Source of the DNA: Schistocerca nitens
Lineage: Eukaryota; Arthropoda; Insecta; Orthoptera; Acrididae
Direction: 5' to 3'
Assembly: GCF_023898315.1 (NCBI RefSeq)
Contig: NC_064614.1
Span: 378,447,348-378,511,347, forward strand
DNA: 64,000 nt
Part shown: one piece after another, positions 33,540-44,284 of the stretch
Numbering within the stretch: position 1 is the first letter of the stretch
Layout of the letters: the number at the start of each line of letters is the position of its first letter
Made by a program: the position numbers and the translations under genes
The notes under the pieces: model-generated
What the model saw: the letters and a program-made list of their open reading frames with translations, nothing else
Databases searched by the model: none
Told to the model about the DNA's origin: nothing

Positions 33540-34321
33540 ATTTTCTGAACAGCATCGTCACCGGTGATGAGACGTGGTGTCACCAAATGTTCAAATGTGT
33601 GTGAATGCCTAAGGGACCAAACTGCTGAGGTCATCGGTCCCTAGACTTACTCACTACTTAAACTAACTTATGCTAAGAGCAACACACACACACACACCCA
33701 TGCCTGAGGGAGGACTAGGACCTCCAACGGGAGGGACCGCCCAGTTCGTGACATGGCGCCACTCCGCGCGGCCGTGGTGTCACTACTCGAGCTCGAATTA
33801 TCCATCGAAGAAGCAATCCTAGAGCCTGGAGTAACTGTCAATTCAGCACGCTGCAAGACGACGCTGACTAACCTGAGAGCCCGAATTTCAAGGGGAAGGC
33901 CAGAGAAGAAGAGCAACTTTCACCTGCAACATGATAACGTCAGACCTCGCAGCAGTTTTGGGAGCACGCAGCTCACTGCAAAAATCGATGGACTGTCTTA
34001 CTACATCAACCGTACAGTCCCGATTTAGCGTCTTTGGACTTCCACGTCTTTGGGCCTGCGAAAGATGGACTACGTGGCGAACATTTTCAAGACTCGGATG
34101 CTGTAGTCAGAGCTGTAAGCAAGTGGTTAGCCTCAGCTGCTTTTTACTAATGCGGCATGCATCGTTGGCAAAAGTGCATAAAGAATGGCGGTAAATATGT
34201 GGAAAAATGACAGCCTGTGGTTGAAATATTGTTCTATTTAGACGTGCTGTTGTGATTTATGTATATCCCGTAGTCTCCATGAATAAAAAAAGGAGGCATT
34301 ACGTTCGGAACGACTCTCGTA
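33540..34321 (+). pseudogene. mariner-like transposase fossil interrupted by a SINE
   Basis: The first catalytic Asp block reads VTGDETWCH near 33558. It is interrupted by the SINE at 33584-33772 and continues from 33783 in damaged form. The LEPGVTVNSA segment is near 33822, the second Asp block FHLQHDNVRP near 33918, the degraded third block near 34000, VVRAVSKW near 34103 and GGKYVEK near 34188. The element's right end with CGTTCGGAACGACTCTCGTA is at 34321. No N-terminal domain is present. Confidence 0.8.
33584..33772 (-). mobile_element. SINE with a third tRNA-like head, 11-bp target duplication
   Basis: Minus-strand order: a GGCCGCGCGGAGTGGCGCC head, damaged B box GGTCCTAGTCCTCC, then a CA/GT-rich stretch and a body (AGTTTAAGTAGTGAGTAAGT, TAGGGACCGATGACCTCAGC, GGTCCCTTAGG) that is related to, but distinct from, the other SINE bodies. 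Flanks CGTGGTGTCAC at 33573-33583 and 33773-33783 are identical. Confidence 0.95.
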
Positions 34322-35526
34322 GAATATACTGAATTAACAAAATTATAAGTCATGGGATACCTCTTAATATCTTGTCGGACCTCCTTTTGTCTGGCCTAGT
34401 GCAACAACTCGACGTGTCATGGACTTAATAAGTCTTTGGAAGTCCCCTGCAGAAATATTGATCCATGCTGTCTCCCCTTTTTTTGAGTCATCAGTCTTCT
34501 AACTCGTCTGATGCAACCTGCCACGACTTCCTCTCTGGTGCCAGTCTCTTTATCTCACAATAGTACTACGTCCTCAACTATTTGTTGGATATATTCCAAT
34601 CTGTATATTCCTCTCCAGCTTTTACCCACTACAGGTCGCTCTCGTTCCATGGAGGTTATTCTCTGGTGTCTTAACAGATGTCCTATCATCCTATTACCTC
34701 TTCTTGTCGGTGTTTTCAACATATTCCTTTCTTCGCCGAATCTGCGCAGAGCTTCCTCATTCCTTACCTTATCAGCTCACTTAATTTTCAACTTTCCTCT
34801 GTAGCACCACATCTCAAATGCTTCTATTCTCTTCTGTTCCTGTTTGATGGAATGTTATCGATCCCTTTTGCCTTACTTGATCTTATGTCTTCCAAAGCTC
34901 TTCTAAATTCTGATTCTAATAATGGATCCCCTATCTCTTCTATACTGACTCCTGTTTCTTCTTCCATCACAAAAGACATCTCTTCCTCTTATAGAGGCCT
35001 CCAGTGTATTGTTTCCACCTATCCGCACTCTCCTCTGCATTTAATAGTGGAACTCCCATTGTAGTCTTAACATTACCTCCCTTGCTTTTAATGTCACCGA
35101 AGGTTGTTTTCACTTTCCTGTATGCTGAGCCAATATTTCCGACAGTCATTTCTTTTTCAATTTCTTCACATTTTTCATGCAGCCATTTCGTGTTAGCTTC
35201 CCTGCACCTCCTATTTATTTCATTCCACAGTGACTTCTATTACTGAAATCCTGAATTTTCCTGAATATTTTTGGGCTTCCTTGTCTCATCGATCAGTTGG
35301 GGTATTTCTTCTGTTAACTATGGTTTCTTTGCAGTTACCTTCTTTACAGGTATGTTTTGCTTTCCAACTTCAGTGATTGCCCTTTTTAGACCTGTCCATT
35401 CCACTTCGACTGAACTGCCTATTGAGTTATTCCTTATTGTAGTTTCTATAGCTTTAGAGAACTTCAAACTTATCTCTTCATTCCTTAGTACACCCGTATC
35501 TCATTTCTTTGCGTACTGATTCTTCC

Positions 35527-36369
35527 TCAACTCTTAAACTTCAGCCCACTATTCATCACCATTAAAATGTGAACTAAGTCTGTATCTCCTCCTGGATACG
35601 CCTTACAATCCAGCATTTGCTTTCGGAATCTGTGTCTGACCATGTAGTAATCTAACTGAAATTCTCCCGTACATCTCAGCCTTTTCCAATTACATCTCCT
35701 CCTCTTGTGATTCTTGAAGAGAGTATTCGCTATCACCAGCTGAAAATTATTGCAATCAGTCTTTCTCCTTTCTTTTTCCTTGTACCAAGATCATATTCTC
35801 CCTAAGCCTTTCCTCTAATCCTTCCCCTACAACTTCATTCCAGACTTTGAGTATTAGATTTTCATCTCTCTTTACGTACTAAATTGCCGTTCAATATCCT
35901 CATATAATTTCTCTGTCTCTTCACCTTCAGCTTGCGACGTCGGCATGTATGCCTGAACTGCCGTTGTCGGTGTTGATTTTCTGTCAGTTCTGATGAGAAC
36001 AAGCCTATCACTGAACTGTTCACAATAACAAACTCTCTGCCCTACCTTCCTATTCATAACGAATCTTACTTCCGTTATACCGTTTTCTGCTGGTTCCCTA
36101 TACTCATCTGACCAGAAATCCTTGTGCTCTTTCCATTTTACTTCACTGACCCCCATTATATCTAGAGAGAGCCTTTGCATTTTCATTTTCAGAATTTCTA
36201 ATTTCCCTGCAACGTTCAGACTTAATATATTCCACGTCCTGACTCGTAGAACGTTATCGTTTGACTGGTTTTTCAATCTATAACTCATGGTCACTTCCCC
36301 GTTAGGCGTTCCCTCCCTGAAATCAGGATGGGTGACTATTCCGGAATCTTCTGCCAATGGAGAGATCAT
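35527..36369 (-). pseudogene. RTE-like endonuclease domain
   Basis: Apurinic-endonuclease-like domain that nicks the target. The open frame 36369-35872 carries VRTWNILSLNVAGKLEILK (start of the domain, catalytic Asn), MGVSEVKWKEHKDFW (catalytic Glu), GITEVRFVMNRKVG, and VQAYMPTSQAE. The remaining part, about 35870-35527 in shifted frames, ends with KNHKRRRCNWKRL, LDYYMVRHRFRKQM and CKAYPGGDTDLVHIL, where the catalytic SDH-type motif is decayed to TDLVH. Predicted proteins of this type are often mis-named craniofacial development protein 2-like in databases. Confidence 0.8.
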
Positions 36370-36629
36370 TATGACAATTTTTCAATTTCAGGCCGCATGT
36401 CCTGTGTATAGACGTTATACAGTGGTTTCCATTATCTTCTGCATCCTCATGCCGTTGATCATTGGTGATTCTACCACCTTAAGGGTCAGTTTCCCACGCA
36501 AGAGAATCCTCTGAACCCTGTCCGCTCTTCCACCCTCTTTAGCAAGGCCGTTGGCGGAATGAGGGTAATCTCTTATACCGGAATTCCTCTGCTGCCAATG
36601 CTGATGATTTTTATTAAAAGCGGTGGTAG

Positions 36630-36700
36630 TGTCCTTTGAACCCAAGACCGAAGACATTTTGACTCCTAATGAAGGACGCTACCTTTAGACTATGGATGCG
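36630..36700 (-). other. tRNA-like segment at the 5' end of the RTE-like element
   Basis: The minus strand reads GCATCCATAGTCTAAAGGTA (A-box region), then an anticodon-like arm TCCTTCATTAGGA whose loop would centre on CAT (Met), then CTTCGGTCTTGGGTTCAAA (B-box region). Mismatches in the arms and an altered B box rule out a working tRNA gene. It is placed as if it were the 5' head, and so possibly a Pol III-type promoter, of the element at 34476-36702. Confidence 0.5.
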
Positions 36701-37674
36701 TTTTATAATCGTTCATAATTACGAAAGTGTACCCATTGCAGGATTTTGTGCACGAACTGACGTCTTGATTTTATTTAATAAATGTTCGGTGGATTCATGT
36801 CGGACAATCTTGGTATCCAAACAATCCGCTCGAGCTGCCCAAAATCAGTCGCGAACATTATTGTAGCCCAGTGAAATGTTTGGTGACAAGAAGTTCAGAT
36901 GGTCTCCGAGTAGCCAAACATAATCATTTCCAGTCAATGATTGGTTCAGCTAGACCAGAAGACGCAATCAATTCCTTGTAAAAACAGTCCACACCTTTAT
37001 GGAGCCATCACCAACTTGGTCAACGCCTTGTTGACAACTTAGGTCAACGGCTTCGTGGAGTCACCGGCCGGCTCTTACCAACTGAAATCGAGACTCATCT
37101 GATGAGGTCATGTTTTCCAGTATCCAGTGCCCAACCTATAGAGTCACGAGTCCGGGAGAGGCGTCGCAGTCCATGTCGTGCTGTTAGCGAGGGCTTCTCG
37201 CGTCTGTCGCCAAATTTCGAAGCACTGTCCCTACGAAAACGTTCGTCGTACGTCCCACATTGGTTTTGCGGTTATGTCAGACAGTGTTTCTCGTCTGTTA
37301 GCACTGCGAACTCTTTGCAAACGCAGCTGCTCTCGGTCGTTTGGTGAAGGCCGTCGGATACTGCGTTGTCCTTGATGAGCGGGAATACATGAAATCTGGA
37401 ATTCTCAGCTCACTCTTGGCACTGTAGATCTCAGATTACAGAATTCCCCAACGGTTTACGAAGTGGAATGTCCCTTGCATCCAGCTCCAACTACCAATCT
37501 GTATTCAAAGTCTATTAATCCCGTCGTGCGGCCATAATCACGGCGGACACCTTAGCACATCAATCACCTAAGTACAAATGACAGCTCCGCTAGCCAACCT
37601 ACCTTTTCTGTCTTGGGTAAGCGACTCTAGTACCGTCTGTGTATGTGCATATCGCTATCCCATGACTTCAGTAT

Positions 37675-38639
37675 GAACACAATTTAATGTTAAACTAAAC
37701 TCTTATATAAACGTCAGGCGTATGAAACGTTTCTAACGGTGACTGAAAAAGGCTCCACCCACAGTGAGCCATTAGCAGAAGCACCTGAGTCATAAGATAC
37801 TGCCCGCTGTTAGTAACGCCCACTGATGACGTACGGACCAAATGTCGCATTTACTTAATATAAAGGCCGCCGTAAATTGCCAGAGCTTTCTCCCCAAATG
37901 AAGTGGCAGCTTGCCAAGGAACCGTACTCCGAAGGGAATGGTTCATTTTACTTTCTTAATTTTTTCCGTCGTAAATTTCGGAAAGGATTTCATTTGCCGA
38001 ACGCAGATGGCACTGCCGCTCCTGCTAAGCGGTTTCTTATTGATAATAGTGATTTAATTATGACATTTAAGGCGACAGTATTTACGCTTATGGCGTCTCC
38101 CTGAATCCTTTGTCTTACAAGAAATCGCAGTCCTGTAACTACATTGCAGAAACGGCGCCCTACGTAATGTGACTGTCTTTCTGATATTAAGAGACTGAAG
38201 ACGTAAATTCATGATTTTAAGGAACATTATCAATTACTGGCTTACTGAACATGGAGTCAGAGTCAGAGGAAGCTATTCAGGTGTTAAACACAAATCGAAA
38301 ATGCACTAGCAAGAGAAACCTGTATAGTCAGTGTTTTCCTCATCTTAGAGAAGAATTAGAAGTTTTTAAGCAACAACACCCGCCTTGATAATACAAATAC
38401 CAAAGGGTTAAAGTGATTAGTCATATTATTTATACAGAAGATCAAACGTCTGTTCCAGGCTGTTCCATGTATCATTATGTTCATCTTCTTGTTGCTCAAG
38501 CGTGTTTTATAATTTCACCTACTTTCCTTCCACTAAGTCGACCTTGTGACGTACTGATGATATTTGCATTGATACAGGCCATGGATCAAACTGGTGGGAG
38601 ACCAAGACGCGATTAATAAATTTATAAATAACGATCTTT
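37675..38639. other. Unassigned sequence
   Basis: No recognised feature. Confidence 0.4.
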
Positions 38640-39237
38640 ACACATCTATATTCGTGATTATGCGAAAACGTTACCACCGTCATCCTTACCAAAAGATCTG
38701 GAAGAGAACTCGAGAAAATACTGGTCCTATGTAAAATCGCTAAGCTGGTATAATTCTTCCATCCCGTCATGCGTTGACATGTCTGATGCGGCAGTTGAAG
38801 ATACCAAAACGAACGCCGAAGTTTTAAACTTCGCGTCTAAGATATCATTCACGCAGGAGAATCGTACAAACATACCGTCGTTTCACCATGGAACAGACTC
38901 CCGTACGGACGACATAGTAAAAGGCATCGTTGGCGTATAGAAACAACTGAGAGAGATGAAAAAAATTTGTCGCTAGGTCCGGATGGAATCCCACTTCGTT
39001 TATAGAAAGAGTACTTACGTCGTTGGCCCCATATTTAGCTTTCATTTATCGTGAATCTCTCGCCCAGTGCGATATCCCAAGTGACTGGTAAAAAACGCAG
39101 ATGATTCCTGTATACAAGAAGGGTGAAGAAAGGGACTCGCAAAATTAGAGACCAATATCCCCTAGCATCGGTTTATTGCAGAATCCTTGAACATATTCTC
39201 AGTTGGAACATCATAAATTTTCTTGACTCCGAGAAAC

Positions 39238-39955
39238 TTATTTTGTTATGTATATAGACTGAAACTGCGACTGAAAATTTGTACCGAGATCGAGAATCGA
39301 AACCCGATCTTCCGCTTGCCAGGCAGGTGCTTTAGCCACTCAGCCACACCTTTGTTTTTGATCTCATTTTCTTCTTTATTGTTCGTTGCATTTGTTCAGG
39401 GCGGACGTCCCATGACATACGTTTAAGTTCATCATTGGTCTATACATTCAGTTTTTTTGTTACAGATTGCAGCTAAGCGAACACGTTGAGCAACTGAGCC
39501 AGCGCCACCTTGGCGCAGCGGTTCACTCAACTACGCGGATTACCTTGGCACGCCTCCCCTACTCGATCCAATTTCACACTACAGCCCAGTCTGTTTTAAA
39601 TTCCCCCTTACACACGAACTGAACTGCCGAATCTCTCCATGTTCTGGAATAGCGTCTCAGCATCCAACATAAATGGCGGATCCAGCATGAAACCAAGGTG
39701 CATTTACATATACAAATGAAATAACACAGTTCTGTTCGTGTGTAAGGGGGAATTTAAAGCAAATTGGGGCGGCAGTGAATATCTGGTTCGAGGAGGAAGA
39801 CATGCCAAGGTAATCCGTGCAGTTGGGTAACCGCTGTGCCAAGCTGGCTTGGTGGGTAATCCACCTGCCTAGTGAGCAGGGAACCTGGTTCGATTCCTGG
39901 GCTTGGTACAAACTTTTAATCCCCGTTTCAGTCTATATACATAAAATAATATCCG
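39238..39955. mobile_element. Foldback element with outward-facing tRNA-like arms (copy 1)
   Basis: Outer ends TGTATATAGACTGAAAC at 39249 and, reversed, at about 39942. Inner inverted blocks: CAGCGGTTCACTCAACTACG near 39517 pairs with reversed CGTGCAGTTGGGTAACCGCT near 39813, and AAATTCCCCCTTACACACGA near 39598 pairs with the reverse near 39745. The right arm contains a plus-strand tRNA-like unit (TGGCTTGGTGGGTAATCCAC, arm CTGCCTAGTGAGCAGG, B box CTGGTTCGATTCCTGG). The left arm contains a minus-strand unit with B box GGGTTTCGATTCTC. It interrupts the CR1-like element. Confidence 0.8.
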
Positions 39956-40983
39956 TATGAGACCAAAAGACTCTGAAATTGTGTTATTTCATTCGAGAAG
40001 CTCATGTCGACTAATCATAACGGCTTTAGAAAGCATCGCTCATACAAAACTCACGTTGCCCTTTCCTCGCATGATATACTGCGAACTATGGATGAACGGC
40101 GTCAGACAAATTCCATATTTATGAATTTCCGGAAAGCATTTGACACGGTGCCGCAGTGCAGACTGTTAATGAAGATACGAGTATATGGTGTAGGTTCCCA
40201 GATATGTGAGTGGTCAAAGACTTTTTAAGTTATAGAGCCCAGTATGCTGTCTTCGACGGCGTGTTTTCATCACAGGATATCGCCGGGAGTGCTCCAGGGG
40301 AGTGTAATAGAACCGTTATTATTCTCTATATACTTAAAGGATGTGACGGACCGAGCGACCAGCAATCTGCGGTTGTTTGCTAATGATGCTGTGGTGTGCG
40401 ATAAGGTGTCGAAATCGAGTGACGGTAGGGCGATACAAGATGACTGAGATAAAAATTCGGGTTGGTATGATGAATGTAGAAAAATGTAGTGTAATGCAGA
40501 TGAGTGGGAAAAGCAAACTCGTAATGTCTGTATACGGCATTAGTAGTGTCCTGCTTGACACAGTCACGTCGTTTAAATATCTTGGCGCAACGCTGTAAAG
40601 CGATATTAAATGCAGTTGGAATGTGAGGATTGTGGAAGGGAAGACGAATGGGTGACTTCAGTTTATTGGGAGAATTTTGGAGAAGTGTGGTTATTCTGTA
40701 AAGGAGACCGCCTCTACGAGGCTGCTCAAGTGTTTGGGATCCGTACCACGTCGGATTAAAGGAAGACACCGAAGCAATTCAAAGGCTGGCTGCTAGATTT
40801 GTTACCAGTAGGGTCGAACAACACGCAAGTGTTACGGAGAAGCCTCGGGAACTCAGATGGGAAGTCCTGGGGGGAAGGCGGTGTTCTTTTGGAGGAACAC
40901 TATTGAGAAATTTTGGAGAACCGGCATTTGAAGCTGACGGTAGAACGGTTCTACTGTCACCAACATACATTTCGTGTAAGTAC

Positions 40984-41245
40984 CGTGGAAATGGAAGTGA
41001 TCGTATGGCGTCAGTGGCCAGGAGTTCCCAGGCGGGAAGTTCGGCCGCCAAGTGCACGTCTTTTTGAGTGCGAAGCCACACTGGGTGCCTTGCGCATCGA
41101 GAATGGGGATGAAAAAATGAGGAGGTCAGCGCAGCTCCCAGTCCCTGATGGAGAAAATCTCCCACTCCAGCCGGGAATCGAACCCGAGCCCCCATGCGTG
41201 GTAATCCAACGCGCTGACGGTTTAGCAATTGGGGAGGACTGGACC
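40984..41245 (-). mobile_element. SINE, tRNA-Asp-like head family
   Basis: On the minus strand: head GTCAGCGCGTTGGATTACCA, B box GGGTTCGATTCCC, then GAGTGGGAGATTTTCTCCAT, CAGGGACTGGGAGC, a body, and the end GGCCACTGACGCCATACGATC. It is the longer relative of the copy at 11572-11796. It lies between CGTGTAAG and GGACCACGAAGATAAG of the CR1-like element. Confidence 0.85.
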
Positions 41246-41405
41246 ACGAAGATAAGCTACGAGAAAATAGGGCTCATATTGAGGCACATGGAGTCTTTTT
41301 TCCCTCGCCCGATTTGCGCATGGAACAGGAAAGGGAATGACTAGTACTGGTACTGGCACACCCCGCCACGCACCGTACCGTGTCTTGCGCAGTATATATA
41401 TGTAG

Positions 41406-41797
41406 AGTACAGGACGCTTCACTTTTCATATTACAGGCTTCTAGGGGCTGAGAATAAAAGAAGATAAAGTTTTGATTAGGAACTCACGTCGTGAAATGTA
41501 CCGTTTGGATATAAAATAAATTTCAACATCGGATCACTTTCAAACCTCATGCTTCATAGTGCATACATAGTGGAGACAATGAGCTCTGACCTGTGCGCTT
41601 CACAGCAGCTACTCCACGAGGTGACCCTGTTGTCAACTGCACAGAGTGTACCTGCGACGCATTCTTTCGTACACACGGAACACAAACCCTGGTGTGCCTC
41701 CGTTCACAGTCAACCGTCGTGGCTGCAAAGGCAACACAACACTTTCTTAAGCCGTTGTTGTTGTCCGACGAAAATTGTTCGTGATCGACTAAGGCGA
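41406..41797. other. Unassigned sequence
   Basis: No recognised feature. Confidence 0.4.
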
Positions 41798-41810
41798 TTT
41801 GGAAAACGTT

Positions 41811-42210
41811 TCTTGCCGCGGTGGCCGATCGGTTCTAGGCGCTTCAGTCCGGGTCCGGAACCGCGCGACTGCTACGGTCGCAGGTTCGAATCCTGCCTCG
41901 GGCATCGATATGTGTGTGTCCGCAGCTCGTGGTCGTGCGGTAGCGTTCTCGCTTCCCGCGCCCGGGTTCCCGGGTTCGAACCTCGTGATGACTGGGTGTT
42001 GTGTGCTGTCCTTAGGTTAGTTAGGTTTATGTAGTTCTAAGTTCTAGGGGACTGATGACCATAGATGTTAAGTCCCATAGTGCTCAGAGCCATTTGAACC
42101 ATGGATGTGTGTGATGTCCTTAGGGTAGTTAGGTTTAAGTAGTTCCAAGTTCTAGGGGACTGATGACCTCATATGTTAAGTCCCATAGTGCTCAGAGCCA
42201 TTTGAACCAT
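41811..42210 (+). mobile_element. Nested SINE: Gly-headed SINE inside a class-II-headed SINE
   Basis: The outer SINE starts near 41815 (GCGGTGGCCGATCGGTTCTA) and is complete up to its B box region at about 41919. The inner SINE, about 41920-42100, starts CGCAGCTCGTGGTCGTGCGG and ends GAGCCATTTGAACC. The outer SINE resumes at 42101 with ATGGATGTGTGTGATG and ends near 42210. The outer target duplication is TTTGGAAAACGTT at 41798-41810 and 42211-42223. The inner one is about GATATGTGTGTG at 41907 and GGATGTGTGTG at 42103. Confidence 0.95.
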
Positions 42211-42223
42211 TTTGGAAAACGTT

Positions 42224-42753
42224 CTCGACACAGGCTTTGTGCAGCTCTACCATTACGTTCCGTACCGTGAAGTGCGAGATTTGAAAGCGATCCCTTCTTC
42301 CGACTGGCATCCTCATGATCATAGGTTCGAAATGGAAGAAAAGAATCTCATCCTATAACTTTCACAAAGAGATATTAATGACTAGAAGGTAAAATGAAAT
42401 GCGAGCCCCTAACTGTGAAGGGAGTTTACTTCCCTGAAGAAGGACGAGTAGTGTTGCAGGACACATAAGATCATTACGAAAAGCTCCAACTTTTATAATA
42501 GAATAAATAATACATACTTGATTTACGTGTGTGGAGAATGAAACACCATATTATGCTAATATCCGAATTAGAGACGTGGTGGGAGGATAAGGAGACTATA
42601 CTGAAAAGGCAAACAGTAAATCAGATGAGTAGATTCTGTATTAACTATATCCTCATTATAACTAATACTTTCTGCTTGGAAAGAAGATATTTAATGAAAC
42701 TATCTGGTTCCACAGACCTTCTCAAGTCTCAAACATCTATGATTTATACGTGC
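42224..42753. other. Unassigned sequence
   Basis: AT-rich with no recognised feature. Confidence 0.4.
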
Positions 42754-43311
42754 AGACTGAAACGACGAATGAATGTTTCTTCTAAGGCTACGACTTGAAT
42801 CCACGCCTCCTGCTCACTAGGCAGATGCGCTAGCCACTGCACCACCGTGACACAGTGGCTTTGCCCATCTGCATGGATTACCCTAACACGCCTCCCTCCT
42901 CAGTCCATATTTCCACTGACGCCTCATTCCACTTCGTATTCCCCCTAAACTCAAACAGCATTGCAGAGCGTTGAACGAAACTGGGGATCTCATGTGGAAC
43001 CCAGGCGTAGGTGCTTTAATCAAATGAAGCTATATGGTTCCAGGGCAGAAACCCCTGCTTCGTAAATGCTGAGGTGATACTCCAATACGTTTGGAATGTC
43101 TCTGCAATGCTGTTCGAGTTCAGAGGGAACACTAAATGGGCTCAGGCGTGAATGGGAATTGGACTGAGGAGGGATGTGTGCTTTGGTAACCCATGCAGTG
43201 GTGCAAAGCCACTGAGTCAGGGCGTTATGGTGGTTATCACTTTTGTCCAGTGAGTAGGAGATCCAGGTTGATTCTGGCCGCAGTACAAATATTCATTCGT
43301 CGTTTCAGTCA
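42754..43311. mobile_element. Foldback element with outward-facing tRNA-like arms (copy 2)
   Basis: Outer ends GACTGAAACGACGAATGAAT at 42755 and reversed at 43310. Inner inverted blocks: CAGTGGCTTTGCCCATCTGC near 42854 pairs with the reverse near 43195, GCCTCCCTCCTCAGTCC near 42890 with the reverse near 43160, and CTCAAACAGCATTGCAGAG near 42951 with the reverse near 43112. The left arm carries a minus-strand tRNA-like unit (GGTGGTGCAGTGGCTAGCGC, arm CTGCCTAGTGAGCAGG, B-box-like GGATTCAAGTC). The right arm has the plus-strand equivalent with GTCCAGTGAGTAGGAGATCC. It shares the CTGCCTAGTGAGCAGG arm with copy 1. Confidence 0.8.
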
Positions 43312-43314
43312 GCA

Positions 43315-43592
43315 TGTTGTTGTTGTTGTTGTGGTCTTCAGTCCTGAGACTGGTTTGATGCAGCTCTCTATGCTACTCTATCCTGTGCAAGCTTCTTCAT
43401 CTCCCAGTACCTACTGCAACCTACGTCCTTCTGAATCTGCTTAGTGTATTCATCTCTTGGTCTCCCTCTACGATTTTTACCCACCACGCTGCACTCCAAT
43501 ACTAAATTGGTGATCCCTTGATGCATCAGAACATGTCCTACTAACCGATCCCTTCTTCTAGTCAAGTTGTGCCACAAACTCCTCTTCTCCCC
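43315..43592 (-). pseudogene. RTE-like retrotransposon 3' end, strongly 5'-truncated
   Basis: The minus strand encodes MWHNLTRRRDRLVGHVLMHQ, GITNLVLE and GKNRRGRPRDEYTKQIQKD up to about 43380, the carboxy end of the same family as the copy at 15881-17268. The 3' end shows the CTGAGGACTGAAGACCACAAC stretch closed by a (CAA)n tail at 43318-43333. No RT core. It is inserted directly next to foldback copy 2. Confidence 0.85.
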
Positions 43593-44284
43593 ATATATAC
43601 CTCAAAAAGATATCGATAAATGCACGTGTGCTACGAGTAGAACTGGACCAGTTATACATTCGTTTCGTTAGTACAAGACACTGCAATGTTCAGAGGATGG
43701 GGTATTTTCAGCTACAACTACTTCATCGTGGTGAAAATAACTATACTAACCAGCTGAAAGAGACTCAATGGCTCCTCATCAATAGACAAAAAAAAGTAAA
43801 CCATCTGTAAGTAAGGTTGTCAAAAGATTCTCCACATCTACACAAAATTATACGATCTTAGAATAGGAAAACATGAAATACAATATAAATAAGCAGTAGG
43901 TGCAGATTTAGAGGTAATTAAATGAAAACAAACAACGTATGAGTGTTTCTGCACCTCCCAATCATCAAGCGAGGGAAAGCTACAGACTGATGAGATATAA
44001 AGCAAAATCACTAAGAAGAAAGTCACATCGAGATAGTTCAGATAAATATGCAGTACAGATAACAACACTATGTACATCGCAGACATCGCTTTCAAAATAT
44101 TAAGACACATAATTAGATCTGAGAAAGATTTAGCACAATTAAATAATTATAATAAACCAAGAAGAATGGACAGAACATTACAACAACCTGTGGTATAATT
44201 CATTACGAAAATATAATTGATTACGTTAACACATACTTAATTAAGTCACAAAAATTTTAATACGTGATTAAAAACGAAAATGCA
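43593..44284. other. Unassigned AT-rich sequence
   Basis: No recognised feature. Confidence 0.4.

Larger units (their letters stand above)
34476..36702 (-). mobile_element. RTE-like retrotransposon with endonuclease, RT core deleted
   Basis: Read on the minus strand from right to left: a tRNA-like segment (36630-36700), a 5' leader, the endonuclease (36369-35530), a linker ending in a fingers-type IDNIPS block near 34860, then directly the C-terminal region (34805-34500), and a 3' end GACTGATGACTCAAAAAAAA at 34476. The palm blocks (AFD, QG, FADD, KYLG) are missing between about 34850 and 34860, an internal deletion of more than 1 kb compared with the copy at 15881-17268. The element interrupts a Tc1-like transposon. 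Confidence 0.85.
34347..37672 (-). mobile_element. Tc1-like element split by an RTE-like insertion
   Basis: The 3' end of the element on the minus strand lies at 34347-34475 (AAGTCATGGGATACC end, then the region before the GGPTRY-type carboxy end). The rest lies at 36703-37672, ending with CTATCCCATGACTTC. The two parts join within a block that reads ATCCATGCTGTC...TATAATCGTTCATAATT. Transposase remnants on the minus strand at 36700-37560 are heavily shifted. Same family as 17270-18369. Confidence 0.85.
38640..41405 (+). pseudogene. CR1-like retrotransposon, second copy, with two insertions
   Basis: Three pieces, 38640-39237, 39956-40983 and 41246-41405, follow the order of the copy at 30960-33179. 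A WSYVKS-like linker is near 38730, RT block HNGFRKHRSYKTHVALSSHD near 40013, a FRKAFDTVP block near 40130, a VLQGSVIEPLLFSIYL block near 40291, a FANDAVV block near 40376 (catalytic FADD with the first Asp changed to Asn) and KYLGATL near 40577. The RNPA-like end region at 40780-40970 is in shifted frames. A GTATATATATGTAGAGTAC tail closes it. It is interrupted by a foldback element and an Asp-headed SINE. Confidence 0.85.
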
